The translations under genes and the position numbers were made by a program. The notes beneath the pieces were generated by a model, which saw nothing but the letters and a program-made list of their open reading frames with translations, was not told where the DNA came from and did not search any database. A DNA stretch of 64,000 nucleotides from NCBI RefSeq assembly GCF_019139815.1, contig NZ_CP077079.1, forward strand, positions 558,001-622,000, read 5' to 3'. Shown here piece by piece: positions 53,054 through 61,993 of this stretch; positions within the stretch are counted from its first letter, which is position 1, and each line of letters opens with the position of its first letter. Origin of the DNA: Pseudomonas asgharzadehiana (GTDB lineage: Bacteria; Pseudomonadota; Gammaproteobacteria; Pseudomonadales; Pseudomonadaceae).

Positions 53054-54514
53054 ATGGCTGCAAACGACACCACCCCGTTGATCGAAAGGCGTTCGATCGA
53101 CTACATCCCGGAAGCGGAAAGACATGGTCGTCTCTTGAGTCAGTTCACCCTGTGGATGGGGGCCAACCTGCAAATCACCGCGATTGTCACCGGCGCCCTG
53201 GCCGTGGTGCTGGGCGGTGATGTGTTCTGGTCGCTGATCGGTCTGTTGGTCGGCCAACTGATCGGCGGCGGCGTCATGGCCTTGCATGCGGCGCAAGGGC
53301 CCAAGCTTGGCCTGCCGCAGATGATCTCCAGTCGCGTGCAATTTGGCGTGTATGGCGCGGCCATTCCGATCGTGCTGGTGTGTCTGATGTACCTGGGGTT
53401 CACCGCAACCGGCACGGTGCTTTCCGGCCAGGCGCTGGGCCAGTTGTTTGGCGTCAGCGACAGCGTTGGCATCCTGATCTTCGCCAGTGTCATCGTGCTG
53501 GTCACGGTGCTTGGCTACCGGGTGATCCACTTCATCGGGCGCGTCGCCAGCGTGGTTGGGGTGATTGCCTTTGTGTACCTGTTCAGCCGCCTGATGAGCC
53601 AGACCGACGTGGGCGCACTCCTGCAGATCCGCCATTTCAGTTGGAGCAGTTTCCTGCTGGCGGTGTCGCTCGCGGCCTCCTGGCAAATCGCGTTCGGCCC
53701 TTATGTGGCGGACTATTCACGCTACCTGCCAAGCAATACGTCCTCGGTGAAAACCTTTCTGGCCGCCGGCGCGGGTTCGGTCATCGGCGCGCAGGTGGCG
53801 ATGATTCTCGGTGTGTTTGCCGCCGCCATGTCCAATGGGCAATTCGCCGGTCACGAGGTGGCTTACATCGTGGGCCTGAGTGGTACAGGTGCTACCGCTG
53901 CCCTGCTGTATTTCAGCATTGCGTTCGGCAAGGTCACCATCTCGACGCTTAACTCCTATGGCAGCTTCATGTGCATCGCGACCATCATCAGCGGCTTTCG
54001 TGGTCGGCTGGAGGTCACGCGCCTGCAGCGCCTGGTGTTCGTGTTGGCCATCGTCGGTACGGCGACCCTGATTGCCTTGCTCGGCCAGCACTCGTTCCTG
54101 GGGGCGTTCAAATCTTTCATCCTGTTCCTGCTGGCGTTCTTCACGCCATGGAGCGCGATCAACCTGGTGGATTACTACTGCATCACCCGCGAGCGCTATG
54201 ACGTGCCGGCGTTGGCCGATCCGAACGGTCGCTACGGCCGCTGGAACGCGCTGGGTATCAGCGTGTATGTGTTCGGCGTGCTGGTGCAGTTGCCGTTCAT
54301 CTCTACCAAGTTCTACACAGGGCCTCTGGTGGCCGCGTTGGGTGACGTGGATATCTCCTGGATCATCGGCCTGGTGCTTCCCGCCGCCCTGTATTACCTG
54401 TGTGCGAAAAAATGGCACGCCAGCGTGCCCGATCAACTGATCCTGCCGGTCGAGCAGGACAGCGCTGTAGCCACGAAAACAAGCGGAGCCGGTCGCGCTG
54501 CGGCGCAGGCCTGA
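53054..54514 (+). CDS. NCS1-family permease of the hut locus, probable urocanate transporter
   Basis: A 486-residue inner-membrane transporter of the cytosine/purine (CodB-like) NCS1 family, with about twelve helices. It starts MAANDTTPLIERRSIDYIPE, the Ile-Glu-Arg-Ser-Ile lead of the family, followed by FTLWMGANLQITAIVTGALA. FGPYVADYSRYLP near residue 220 is the conserved core helix. In the hut locus of P. fluorescens this position is occupied by a transporter assigned to urocanate (hutTu); the call here is from context and family, not from a motif. It lies between hutU and hutX, with AGAGG before the ATG. Confidence 0.85.
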   Translation: MAANDTTPLIERRSIDYIPEAERHGRLLSQFTLWMGANLQITAIVTGALAVVLGGDVFWSLIGLLVGQLIGGGVMALHAAQGPKLGLPQMISSRVQFGVYGAAIPIVLVCLMYLGFTATGTVLSGQALGQLFGVSDSVGILIFASVIVLVTVLGYRVIHFIGRVASVVGVIAFVYLFSRLMSQTDVGALLQIRHFSWSSFLLAVSLAASWQIAFGPYVADYSRYLPSNTSSVKTFLAAGAGSVIGAQVAMILGVFAAAMSNGQFAGHEVAYIVGLSGTGATAALLYFSIAFGKVTISTLNSYGSFMCIATIISGFRGRLEVTRLQRLVFVLAIVGTATLIALLGQHSFLGAFKSFILFLLAFFTPWSAINLVDYYCITRERYDVPALADPNGRYGRWNALGISVYVFGVLVQLPFISTKFYTGPLVAALGDVDISWIIGLVLPAALYYLCAKKWHASVPDQLILPVEQDSAVATKTSGAGRAAAQA

Positions 54515-54582
54515 CAGGACGTGGACAAGGCAGGACGCCTTTTGACTGCCGTAATCCATTTCATGATTGGGAGCGTCACACA

Positions 54583-55548
54583 ATGAAAATGCATAAGACC
54601 CTGCTCACCACCTTGCTTTCTGCGGGCTTGCTGGCCAGCGCCGGCGCCCAGGCGGCGGGGTGGTGCGAGTCCGGCAAACCGGTGAAATTCGCCGGCCTGA
54701 ACTGGGAAAGCGGCATGTTGCTCACGGACATCCTGCAAACCGTGCTGGAAAAAGGCTACGACTGTAAAACCGACAGCCTGCCGGGTAACTCCATCACCAT
54801 GGAAAATGCCCTGAGCAGCAACGACATCCAAGTGTTTGCCGAAGAATGGGTGGGCCGCAGCGAAGTCTGGAACAAGGCCGAGAAGGCCGGCAAAGTCGTC
54901 GGCGTCGGCGCGCCGGTGGTGGGTGCGATTGAAGGTTGGTACGTGCCGCGCTACGTAATCGAAGGCGACGCCAAGCGCAAGCTTGCAGCCAAGGCGCCGG
55001 ACCTGAAAAACATCGCTGACCTAGCCAAATACGCCTCGGTGTTCAAAGACCAGGAAGAACCCTCCAAAGGCCGTTTCTATAACTGCCCGGCCGGCTGGAC
55101 CTGCGAGCTCGACAACAGCGAAATGCTCAAAAGCTATGGCCTGGAAAGCAGCTACACCAACTTCCGCCCAGGCACCGGCCCGGCGCTGGATGCGGCGGTG
55201 CTGTCGAGCTACAAGCGTGGCGAGCCGATCCTGTTCTACTACTGGTCGCCTACCCCGCTGATGGGCCAGGTCGACCTGGTCAAACTCGAAGAAAAACCCG
55301 GTGTGGACAAGACCGTGAGCATCAAGGTCGGCCTGTCCAAGACTTTCCACGAGCAAGCCCCGGAACTGGTGGCCGTGCTGGAGAAGGTCAACCTGCCGAT
55401 CGACCTGCTGAACCAGAACCTGGGGCGCATGGCCAAAGAGCGAATCGACTCGCCGAAATTGGCGAAGGTTTTCCTCAAGGAACATCCTGAAGTCTGGCAC
55501 GCCTGGGTCAGTGAAGACGCAGCCAAGAAAATCGACGCGGCCTTGTAG
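54583..55548 (+). CDS. hutX: Histidine ABC transporter, periplasmic binding protein HutX
   Basis: A 321-residue periplasmic protein starting MKMHKTLLTTLLSAGLLASA (signal peptide, cleavage near AQA-AG). The mature part is OpuAC-like (glycine-betaine type): KFAGLNWESGMLLTDILQ, GNSITMENALSSNDIQVFAEEW and LFYYWSPTPLMGQVDLVKLEE. Two Cys pairs (GWCESG, YDCKTD; YNCPAGWTCE) could form disulfides. It belongs with HutW and HutV downstream and feeds histidine into the pathway. I chose the ATG at 54583 because the signal peptide begins there; the frame is open to 54400. Confidence 0.92.
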   Translation: MKMHKTLLTTLLSAGLLASAGAQAAGWCESGKPVKFAGLNWESGMLLTDILQTVLEKGYDCKTDSLPGNSITMENALSSNDIQVFAEEWVGRSEVWNKAEKAGKVVGVGAPVVGAIEGWYVPRYVIEGDAKRKLAAKAPDLKNIADLAKYASVFKDQEEPSKGRFYNCPAGWTCELDNSEMLKSYGLESSYTNFRPGTGPALDAAVLSSYKRGEPILFYYWSPTPLMGQVDLVKLEEKPGVDKTVSIKVGLSKTFHEQAPELVAVLEKVNLPIDLLNQNLGRMAKERIDSPKLAKVFLKEHPEVWHAWVSEDAAKKIDAAL

Positions 55549-55619
55549 GTCAAGTGTGCGCGGCTACCCTGAGGGGTGGCCGGGCGCCTGGCTACAACCC
55601 ACTGGATCGAGAGCACGCT

Positions 55620-56471
55620 ATGTTTCCTGAGAGTTTTACGTTTTCCATCGCCGACTGGGTCAACGGTTGGGTGGATTCACTGGTCACCAATTACGGCGAT
55701 GTGTTCCGGCACATCTCCGACACGCTGCTGTGGGCCATCGTCAACCTGGAAGGCCTGCTGCGCGCAGCGCCGTGGTGGCTGATGCTGGCGATTGTCGGCG
55801 GCATTGCCTGGCACGCCACGCGCAAAGTACTGACCACTGCGGTAATTGTCGGCCTGCTGTTCCTGGTGGGCGCGGTTGGCCTGTGGGACAAGCTGATGCA
55901 AACCCTGGCGCTGATGATGGTCGCCACGGTGATCTCGGTGCTGATCGGCATTCCGCTGGGCATCCTGTCGGCGCGCAGCAATCGTCTGCGTTCGGTGCTG
56001 ATGCCGCTGCTCGACATCATGCAAACCATGCCCAGTTTCGTGTACCTGATCCCGGTGCTGATGCTGTTCGGCCTGGGCAAAGTCCCGGCGATTTTCGCCA
56101 CGGTGATCTACGCAGCACCGCCCTTGATTCGCCTCACCGACCTGGGGATTCGCCAGGTCGACGGCGAAGTCATGGAAGCCATCAACGCCTTCGGCGCCAA
56201 CCGCTGGCAGCAACTGTTCGGCGTACAACTGCCGTTGGCGCTGCCGAGCATCATGGCCGGCATCAACCAGACCACCATGATGGCGCTGTCGATGGTGGTG
56301 ATTGCCTCGATGATCGGCGCCCGTGGCTTGGGTGAAGACGTCCTGGTCGGCATCCAGACGCTGAACGTCGGCCGTGGCCTTGAGGCCGGGCTGGCAATCG
56401 TGATTCTTGCAGTGGTCATCGACCGCATTACCCAGGCCTATGGTCGTCCACGGCATGAGGCGAACAAATGA
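55620..56471 (+). CDS. hutW: Histidine ABC transporter, permease HutW
   Basis: A 283-residue ProW-like permease starting [20 protein letters not shown]. It has six or seven hydrophobic helices and the EAA-type loop [20 protein letters not shown] followed by [19 protein letters not shown]. The N-terminal 50 residues (ending [12 protein letters not shown]) are shorter than in E. coli ProW. The ATG at 55620 is chosen from the family N-terminus; the open frame back to 55554 is not conserved. It overlaps hutV by four bases. Confidence 0.92.
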   Translation: MFPESFTFSIADWVNGWVDSLVTNYGDVFRHISDTLLWAIVNLEGLLRAAPWWLMLAIVGGIAWHATRKVLTTAVIVGLLFLVGAVGLWDKLMQTLALMMVATVISVLIGIPLGILSARSNRLRSVLMPLLDIMQTMPSFVYLIPVLMLFGLGKVPAIFATVIYAAPPLIRLTDLGIRQVDGEVMEAINAFGANRWQQLFGVQLPLALPSIMAGINQTTMMALSMVVIASMIGARGLGEDVLVGIQTLNVGRGLEAGLAIVILAVVIDRITQAYGRPRHEANK

Positions 56472-57292
56472 CTACCGTCAGCAAAATCGAAGTCAAAAAC
56501 GTCTTCAAGATTTTCGGCAACCGTTCCCAAGAAGCGCTGGCGCTGGTTGGCCAGGGCAAGACCAAGGACCAGGTGTTGGCCGAGACCGGTTGTGTGGTTG
56601 GCGTGAACGATCTGTCCCTGAGCATCGATACCGGTGAGATCTTTGTGATCATGGGCCTGTCGGGCTCCGGCAAATCCACCCTGGTGCGCCACTTCAACCG
56701 CCTGATCGACCCCACCAGCGGCGCGATCCTGGTGGACGGCGAAGACATCCTGCAGCTGGACATGGACGCCCTGCGCCAATTTCGTCGGCACAAAATCAGC
56801 ATGGTGTTCCAGAGTTTCGGCCTGTTGCCGCACAAAACCGTGCTCGACAACGTTGCCTACGGCCTCAAGGTGCGTGGCGAAACCAAACAGGTGTGCGCCG
56901 AACGCGCGTTGCACTGGATCGAAACCGTGGGCCTCAAGGGCTACGAAAACAAATACCCGCACCAGCTTTCCGGCGGCATGCGCCAGCGCGTCGGCCTGGC
57001 CCGTGCCTTGGCGGCCGATACCGACATCATCCTGATGGACGAAGCCTTCAGCGCCCTCGACCCGCTGATCCGCGCCGAGATGCAGGACCAGTTGCTGGAG
57101 CTGCAAAAGACCCTGCACAAGACCATCGTATTTATCACCCACGACCTCGATGAGGCCGTACGCATAGGCAACCGCATTGCCATCCTCAAGGACGGCAAGC
57201 TGATCCAGGTCGGCACGCCGCGGGAGATCCTGCATTCGCCGGCGGATGAATATGTGGACCGGTTTGTTCAGCGGCGGGCGGCGGTGGTCTGA
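56468..57292 (+). CDS. hutV: Histidine ABC transporter, ATPase HutV
   Basis: A 274-residue ATPase starting [20 protein letters not shown]. Walker A is [16 protein letters not shown] (about 68), the Q-loop [14 protein letters not shown], the signature [16 protein letters not shown], Walker [14 protein letters not shown] and the switch His [10 protein letters not shown]. It is ProV-like but stops after the ATPase domain, without the two CBS domains that sense osmotic strength in ProV, so this importer is probably not osmoregulated. It ends 27 bases before a REP-like hairpin. Confidence 0.93.
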   Translation: MTTVSKIEVKNVFKIFGNRSQEALALVGQGKTKDQVLAETGCVVGVNDLSLSIDTGEIFVIMGLSGSGKSTLVRHFNRLIDPTSGAILVDGEDILQLDMDALRQFRRHKISMVFQSFGLLPHKTVLDNVAYGLKVRGETKQVCAERALHWIETVGLKGYENKYPHQLSGGMRQRVGLARALAADTDIILMDEAFSALDPLIRAEMQDQLLELQKTLHKTIVFITHDLDEAVRIGNRIAILKDGKLIQVGTPREILHSPADEYVDRFVQRRAAVV

Positions 57293-57318
57293 TCCAGGTT
57301 TTGTGGTGGGGCTACTGG

Positions 57319-57346
57319 CCTCATCGGGGGCTTGCTCCCGATGAGG
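57319..57346. repeat. REP-like hairpin between hutV and hutH1
   Basis: CCTCATCGGG / CCCGATGAGG form a perfect 10-base stem around GGCTTGCT. This is a shorter REP variant sharing GGGGCTTGCTCCCGAT with the main family. No T-run follows. Confidence 0.85.
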
Positions 57347-57381
57347 CCGGCAAAGCTGTAGAGAATATGAAGAGGTCAACC

Positions 57382-58890
57382 ATGTCCCAGGCAGCAAAAA
57401 TCATCATCGCCGATACGCCCTTGCGCTGGCAGGACGTAGTCGCCGTCGCCCGCCACGGCGCGGCGCTCGAACTCTCGGGCCAGGCCTGGGCGCGCATCGA
57501 CAATGCCCAGGCCATCGTGCAGCGCATCGTCAGCAGCGGCGAACGCGCCTACGGCGTGAATACCGGCCTGGGCGCGCTGTGCAATGTCTCGCTCGAAGGC
57601 GAGCAACTCAGCCAGCTGTCGCGCAATACCTTGCTCAGCCATGCCTGTGGCGTTGGCCCGGTACTCAGCGATGAGCAAACCCGCGCGATCATCTGCGCGG
57701 CGGTCATCAACTACAGCCACGGCAAGTCCGGCGTACACCCGCAGGTGGTGCAGGCCTTGCTGGCCCTGCTGAATCACAGCATCACGCCGCAAGTGCCCTC
57801 CCAGGGCTCGGTGGGTTACCTGACCCACATGGCCCATGTCGGCGTGGCCTTGCTGGGTGTGGGCAACGTGAGCTATCGCGGCCAGGTCGTTTCGGCGCAG
57901 CACGCATTGCAAGCCGAAGGTTTACCGCCTGTGGTACTCGGCGCCAAGGACGGCCTGTGCCTGGTCAACGGCACGCCGTGCATGACTGGCCTGAGCTGCC
58001 TGGCCCTGGCCGACGCCCATCACTTGCTGCAATGGGCCGACGTGATCGGCGCCATGAGCTTCGAGGCCCAGCGCGGTCAGATCGACGCGTTCGATGCACA
58101 GATCATCGCCCTCAAACCGCACCCCGGCATGCAGCTCGTCGGCAGCAACCTGCGGGCGCTGCTCGATGGCAGCGAAGTGATCGCCGGCAGCCAAGGCATT
58201 CGCACCCAGGACGCCTTGAGCATCCGTTCGATCCCGCAGATCCACGGCGCCGCGCGTGACCAGGTGGAACACGCCACGCGTCAGATCGAGACCGAACTCA
58301 ACAGTGCCACCGACAACCCGCTGGTGCTCGGCACCCCGGCCCATTACCGCGTGGTGTCCCAGGCCAACCCGCACGGCCAGTCCGTGGCGCTGGCCGCCGA
58401 TATGCTCGCCATTGCCATGGCCGAAATCGGCTCGGTGGCCGAACGTCGCCTGGACCGTTTGATCAACCCGCACGTCAGCGGTTTGCCGGCGTTCCTGGTG
58501 AGTCACCCCGGGGTCAATTCCGGAATGATGATCGTGCAGTACGTCGCTGCTTCGCTGTGCGGGCAAAACCGCCAGTTGGCGCAGCCGGCGGTACTCGACA
58601 ACTTCGTCACCTCGGGCCTGCAGGAAGACCACCTGAGCATGGGCACCAACGCCGCGCTCAAGCTGCACCAGGTATTGGCCAACGTTACCCAGATTCTTGC
58701 CATCGAATATCTGCTGGCGGCCCAGGCGTTCGAGTTCCTCAAGAGCCAGCGCTTTGGCGTCGGCACCGACCGCGCCTGGCGCCTGCTGCGTGAGGTCGTG
58801 CCGGCCTATGCAGAAGACCGCTGGCTGGCGCCGGATATCGCGGCGGCCGCCACATTGCTCAAAGACACCGCACTACCGAATTTGCACTAA
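57382..58890 (+). CDS. hutH1: Histidine ammonia-lyase-like protein HutH1, MIO triplet absent
   Basis: A 502-residue full-length member of the HAL/PAL lyase family starting MSQAAKIIIADTPLRWQDVV. It keeps YGVNTGLGALCNV, SHACGVG, LVNGTPCMTGLSCLALA and QEDHLSMG. However, the MIO region reads GSVGYLTHMAHVGVALLGVG (about 142-161): against HutH2 ([15 protein letters not shown]) the Ala-Ser-Gly that cyclises into the electrophilic MIO is missing, with no frameshift. The active-site Tyr of QDPYSLRC is replaced (QDALSIRS) and NFHAEPV reads NPHGQSV. Histidine ammonia-lyase activity is therefore unlikely. AGAGGT lies 7 bases before the ATG at 57382. It precedes hutH2 by 39 bases. Confidence 0.88.
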   Translation: MSQAAKIIIADTPLRWQDVVAVARHGAALELSGQAWARIDNAQAIVQRIVSSGERAYGVNTGLGALCNVSLEGEQLSQLSRNTLLSHACGVGPVLSDEQTRAIICAAVINYSHGKSGVHPQVVQALLALLNHSITPQVPSQGSVGYLTHMAHVGVALLGVGNVSYRGQVVSAQHALQAEGLPPVVLGAKDGLCLVNGTPCMTGLSCLALADAHHLLQWADVIGAMSFEAQRGQIDAFDAQIIALKPHPGMQLVGSNLRALLDGSEVIAGSQGIRTQDALSIRSIPQIHGAARDQVEHATRQIETELNSATDNPLVLGTPAHYRVVSQANPHGQSVALAADMLAIAMAEIGSVAERRLDRLINPHVSGLPAFLVSHPGVNSGMMIVQYVAASLCGQNRQLAQPAVLDNFVTSGLQEDHLSMGTNAALKLHQVLANVTQILAIEYLLAAQAFEFLKSQRFGVGTDRAWRLLREVVPAYAEDRWLAPDIAAAATLLKDTALPNLH

Positions 58891-58900
58891 GTACGTATTC

Positions 58901-58912
58901 AAAAAAAATAAT
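58901..58912 (+). promoter_or_regulatory. A-rich Hfq/Crc-like site before hutH2
   Basis: AAAAAAAATAAT directly before AAGGAG of hutH2 fits the AANAANAA motif used by Hfq/Crc in Pseudomonas for translational catabolite repression. Inferred from sequence only. Confidence 0.5.
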
Positions 58913-58929
58913 TCACAAGGAGAACGAAT

Positions 58930-60462
58930 GTGACTGCGCTAAACCTGATTCCAGGCCAATTGAGCCTCGCCCAACTGCGTGCCATCTACCAGCAGCCGGT
59001 AACCCTCAGCCTGGATGACAGCGCCACGGCCCAGATCGAAGCCAGCGTTGCGTGCGTGGAGCAGATTCTCGCCGAGAACCGCACGGCCTATGGCATCAAC
59101 ACCGGTTTCGGCTTGCTTGCGTCCACCCGCATCGCCAGCGAAGACCTGGAAAACCTGCAGCGCTCCCTAGTGCTGTCCCATGCCGCCGGCGTCGGCGAGC
59201 CGATCAGCGATGCGCTGGTGCGGCTGGTCATGGTGCTCAAGGTCAACAGCTTGAGCCGTGGGTTTTCGGGGATTCGTCGGCAGGTGATCGATGCGTTGAT
59301 CGCGCTGATCAATGCCGAGGTGTACCCGCATATTCCGTTGAAAGGCTCGGTGGGCGCTTCCGGTGACCTGGCGCCGTTGGCCCACATGTCCTTGGTACTG
59401 CTCGGCGAAGGCAAGGCGCGCTACAAAGGTGAATGGCTGGAGGCGACGCAAGCGCTGAAAGTCGCCGGCCTCACGCCGCTGACCCTGGCCGCCAAAGAAG
59501 GCCTGGCGCTGCTCAACGGCACCCAGGTCTCCACGGCCTATGCCTTGCGCGGCCTGTTCGAAGGCGAAGACCTGTTCGCCGGCGCCCTGGCGTGTGGCGG
59601 CCTCACCGTGGAAGCGGTGCTCGGTTCGCGCTCGCCGTTCGACGCATGCATTCACGCCGCCCGTGGCCAGCGTGGGCAGATCGATTCGGCCGCCGCCTAC
59701 CGCGATCTGCTCGGCGAAAGCAGCCAGGTCTCGCAGTCGCACCAGAACTGCGACAAGGTTCAAGACCCGTACTCCCTGCGCTGCCAGCCACAAGTGATGG
59801 GCGCCTGCCTCACCCAATTGCGCCAGGCTGCCGAGGTGCTGGTGGTCGAAGCCAACGCCGTGTCGGATAACCCGTTGGTCTTCGCGGCCGAAGGTGACGT
59901 GATCTCCGGCGGCAACTTCCACGCCGAACCGGTGGCCATGGCGGCTGACAACATGGCGCTGGCCATCGCCGAAATCGGCTCGCTCAGTGAGCGTCGCATC
60001 TCGTTGATGATGGACAAGCACATGTCGCAACTGCCGCCGTTCCTGGTCGGCAATGGCGGCGTGAACTCCGGTTTCATGATCGCCCAGGTCACCGCAGCCG
60101 CATTGGCCAGCGAGAACAAGGCACTGGCCCATCCCCATAGCGTCGACAGCCTGCCGACCTCCGCCAACCAGGAAGACCACGTGTCGATGGCCCCGGCTGC
60201 GGGCAAGCGCCTGTGGGAAATGGCCGAGAACACCCGTGGCATCCTGGCCGTCGAATGGCTGGCGGCATGCCAGGGCCTGGACCTGCGCGAAGGCCTGAAA
60301 ACCTCGCCCAAGCTGGAAAAGGCCCGCGGCATCCTGCGTGACAAAGTGGCGTTCTATGAAAAGGACCGCTTCTTCGCCCCGGACATCATCGCCGCCAGCG
60401 AACTGCTCGCCAGCCGCTGCCTGAATGAGCTGGTGCCGGCCGAGCTGCTGCCGAGCCTGTAA
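58930..60462 (+). CDS. hutH2: Histidine ammonia-lyase HutH2, MIO triplet present
   Basis: A 510-residue enzyme that deaminates histidine to trans-urocanate, the entry step of the pathway. It starts (GTG) [20 protein letters not shown]. The MIO triplet Ala143-Ser144-Gly145 is in [16 protein letters not shown], with [41 protein letters not shown] and [13 protein letters not shown] completing the active site. AAGGAG lies 8 bases before the GTG; the ATG at 58928 overlaps it but reads straight into TGA. It is the likely functional lyase of the locus, in contrast to the HutH1 neighbour. Confidence 0.97.
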   Translation: MTALNLIPGQLSLAQLRAIYQQPVTLSLDDSATAQIEASVACVEQILAENRTAYGINTGFGLLASTRIASEDLENLQRSLVLSHAAGVGEPISDALVRLVMVLKVNSLSRGFSGIRRQVIDALIALINAEVYPHIPLKGSVGASGDLAPLAHMSLVLLGEGKARYKGEWLEATQALKVAGLTPLTLAAKEGLALLNGTQVSTAYALRGLFEGEDLFAGALACGGLTVEAVLGSRSPFDACIHAARGQRGQIDSAAAYRDLLGESSQVSQSHQNCDKVQDPYSLRCQPQVMGACLTQLRQAAEVLVVEANAVSDNPLVFAAEGDVISGGNFHAEPVAMAADNMALAIAEIGSLSERRISLMMDKHMSQLPPFLVGNGGVNSGFMIAQVTAAALASENKALAHPHSVDSLPTSANQEDHVSMAPAAGKRLWEMAENTRGILAVEWLAACQGLDLREGLKTSPKLEKARGILRDKVAFYEKDRFFAPDIIAASELLASRCLNELVPAELLPSL

Positions 60463-60479
60463 GGCACCCTGGCACTTCT

Positions 60480-60503
60480 GTGGTGAGCAGGCCTGCTCAC
60501 CAC
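60480..60503. promoter_or_regulatory. Perfect 24-bp palindrome between hutH2 and hutT
   Basis: GTGGTGAGCAGG and its exact inverse form a perfect palindrome 17 bases after the hutH2 stop. No T-run follows, so it is more likely an mRNA processing or stability hairpin than a terminator; a REP-like element of another type is also possible. Confidence 0.6.
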
Positions 60504-60548
60504 GGAAATAGCCGTTGTCACGCGCGTGGCTTTTAATTTTCTCAGGAT

Positions 60549-60556
60549 AAAAATAA
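60549..60556 (+). promoter_or_regulatory. A-rich Hfq/Crc-like site before hutT
   Basis: AAAAATAA within GGATAAAAATAATAGG, just upstream of the hutT start, fits AANAANAA. Inferred from sequence only. Confidence 0.45.
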
Positions 60557-60568
60557 TAGGGACGAGAA

Positions 60569-61978
60569 ATGCACCAGCAAGAAAAGGCTTTGAAACGCGG
60601 GCTGAGCGCCCGACATATTCGCTTCATGGCACTGGGGTCGGCGATCGGCACCGGGCTGTTCTACGGCTCCGCCTCGGCCATCCAGATGGCCGGCCCCGCC
60701 GTGCTGCTGGCCTACCTGATCGGCGGTGCCGCGGTGTTCATGGTGATGCGCGCCCTTGGCGAGATGGCCGTGCACAACCCAGTGGCCGGCTCCTTCGGCC
60801 AGTACGCCAGCACCTATCTGGGGCCTATGGCCGGTTTTATCCTGGGGTGGACCTACGCGTTTGAAATGATCATCGTCTGCCTGGCCGACGTCACCGCGTT
60901 CGGTATCTACATGGGCTTTTGGTTTCCCGAGGTGGCGCGTTGGGTCTGGGTGCTCGGTATCGTGTTCCTGATCGGCGGCCTGAACCTGTGCAACGTCAAG
61001 GTCTTTGGCGAGATGGAATTCTGGCTGTCGCTGCTCAAGGTCGGCGCGATTGTCGCGATGATCCTCGGCGGCTTTGGCATCATGCTGTTCGGCATCCATT
61101 CGGCGGGCGAAACCCAGGCCGTCGGCCTGAGCAACCTGTGGGCCCACGGTGGGTTCATGCCCAATGGCGTCGGCGGCCTGATCGCTTCGTTCGCGGTGGT
61201 GATGTTCGCGTTCGGCGGCATCGAAATCATCGGCATCACCGCCGGTGAAGCCAAGGACCCGCAACGGGTGATCCCCAAGGCGATCAATGCCGTGCCGCTG
61301 CGCATTCTCTTGTTCTACGTGCTGACGCTGTTTGTGCTGATGGCCATCTACCCATGGCCGCAGATCGGCAGCCAGGGCAGCCCGTTCGTGCAGATCTTCA
61401 GCAACCTGGGCATCGGTTCGGCGGCGACCATCCTCAATATTGTGGTGATCTCGGCGGCGGTCTCGGCCATCAACAGCGACATCTTCGGCGCTGGCCGCAT
61501 GATGTACGGCCTGGCCCAGCAAGGGCAGGCGCCCAAGGGCTTTGCGCGGTTGTCCAGGCAGGGCGTGCCGTGGATGACCGTGGTGGTGATGGGCGCGGCG
61601 CTGCTGGGCGGTGTGGTGCTCAACTATGTGATCCCTGAAAACGTGTTCCTGGTGATCGCCTCCATCGCGACGTTCGCCACGGTGTGGGTATGGCTGATGA
61701 TTTTGGTCACCCAAGTCGCGATGCGCCGCTCGATGACCAAGGCACAGGTCGCCGAACTGGCATTCCCGGTGCCGTTCTGGCCCTATGCACCGGCAGCGGC
61801 CATTGTTTTCATGCTGTTCGTGTTTGGCGTGCTCGGTTACTTCCCCGACACCCAGGCTGCCTTGCTGGTCGGTGCCGTGTGGATCGTGCTGTTGGTCGTT
61901 GCCTACCTGCTGTGGGTAAAACCCGCCGCCGGGCAAGCGGCCAGGGTCCATTACGAACCGGCTGTGTCTCATCGATAA
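60569..61978 (+). CDS. hutT: Histidine permease HutT (APC superfamily)
   Basis: A 469-residue amino acid permease starting [20 protein letters not shown], with twelve predicted helices and the APC lead motif [40 protein letters not shown] near residue 220 is the conserved sixth-helix region. HutT is the main histidine importer of Pseudomonas hut loci and complements HutXWV. AGGGACGAG stands before the ATG. hutI follows 15 bases after the stop. Confidence 0.95.
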   Translation: MHQQEKALKRGLSARHIRFMALGSAIGTGLFYGSASAIQMAGPAVLLAYLIGGAAVFMVMRALGEMAVHNPVAGSFGQYASTYLGPMAGFILGWTYAFEMIIVCLADVTAFGIYMGFWFPEVARWVWVLGIVFLIGGLNLCNVKVFGEMEFWLSLLKVGAIVAMILGGFGIMLFGIHSAGETQAVGLSNLWAHGGFMPNGVGGLIASFAVVMFAFGGIEIIGITAGEAKDPQRVIPKAINAVPLRILLFYVLTLFVLMAIYPWPQIGSQGSPFVQIFSNLGIGSAATILNIVVISAAVSAINSDIFGAGRMMYGLAQQGQAPKGFARLSRQGVPWMTVVVMGAALLGGVVLNYVIPENVFLVIASIATFATVWVWLMILVTQVAMRRSMTKAQVAELAFPVPFWPYAPAAAIVFMLFVFGVLGYFPDTQAALLVGAVWIVLLVVAYLLWVKPAAGQAARVHYEPAVSHR

Positions 61979-61993
61979 CTTAGGGAGGCGTTG

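Noticed and set aside
57382..58890. hutH1 as a pseudogene
   Set aside because: The frame is intact, full length and well positioned with a ribosome site; only the MIO triplet and a few active-site residues differ, which fits altered function better than decay.
58928..58933. ATG immediately followed by TGA overlapping the hutH2 GTG start
   Set aside because: A start-stop pair could in principle modulate initiation, but the arrangement is easily explained by the GTG start with AAGGAG upstream; there is no evidence for a role.
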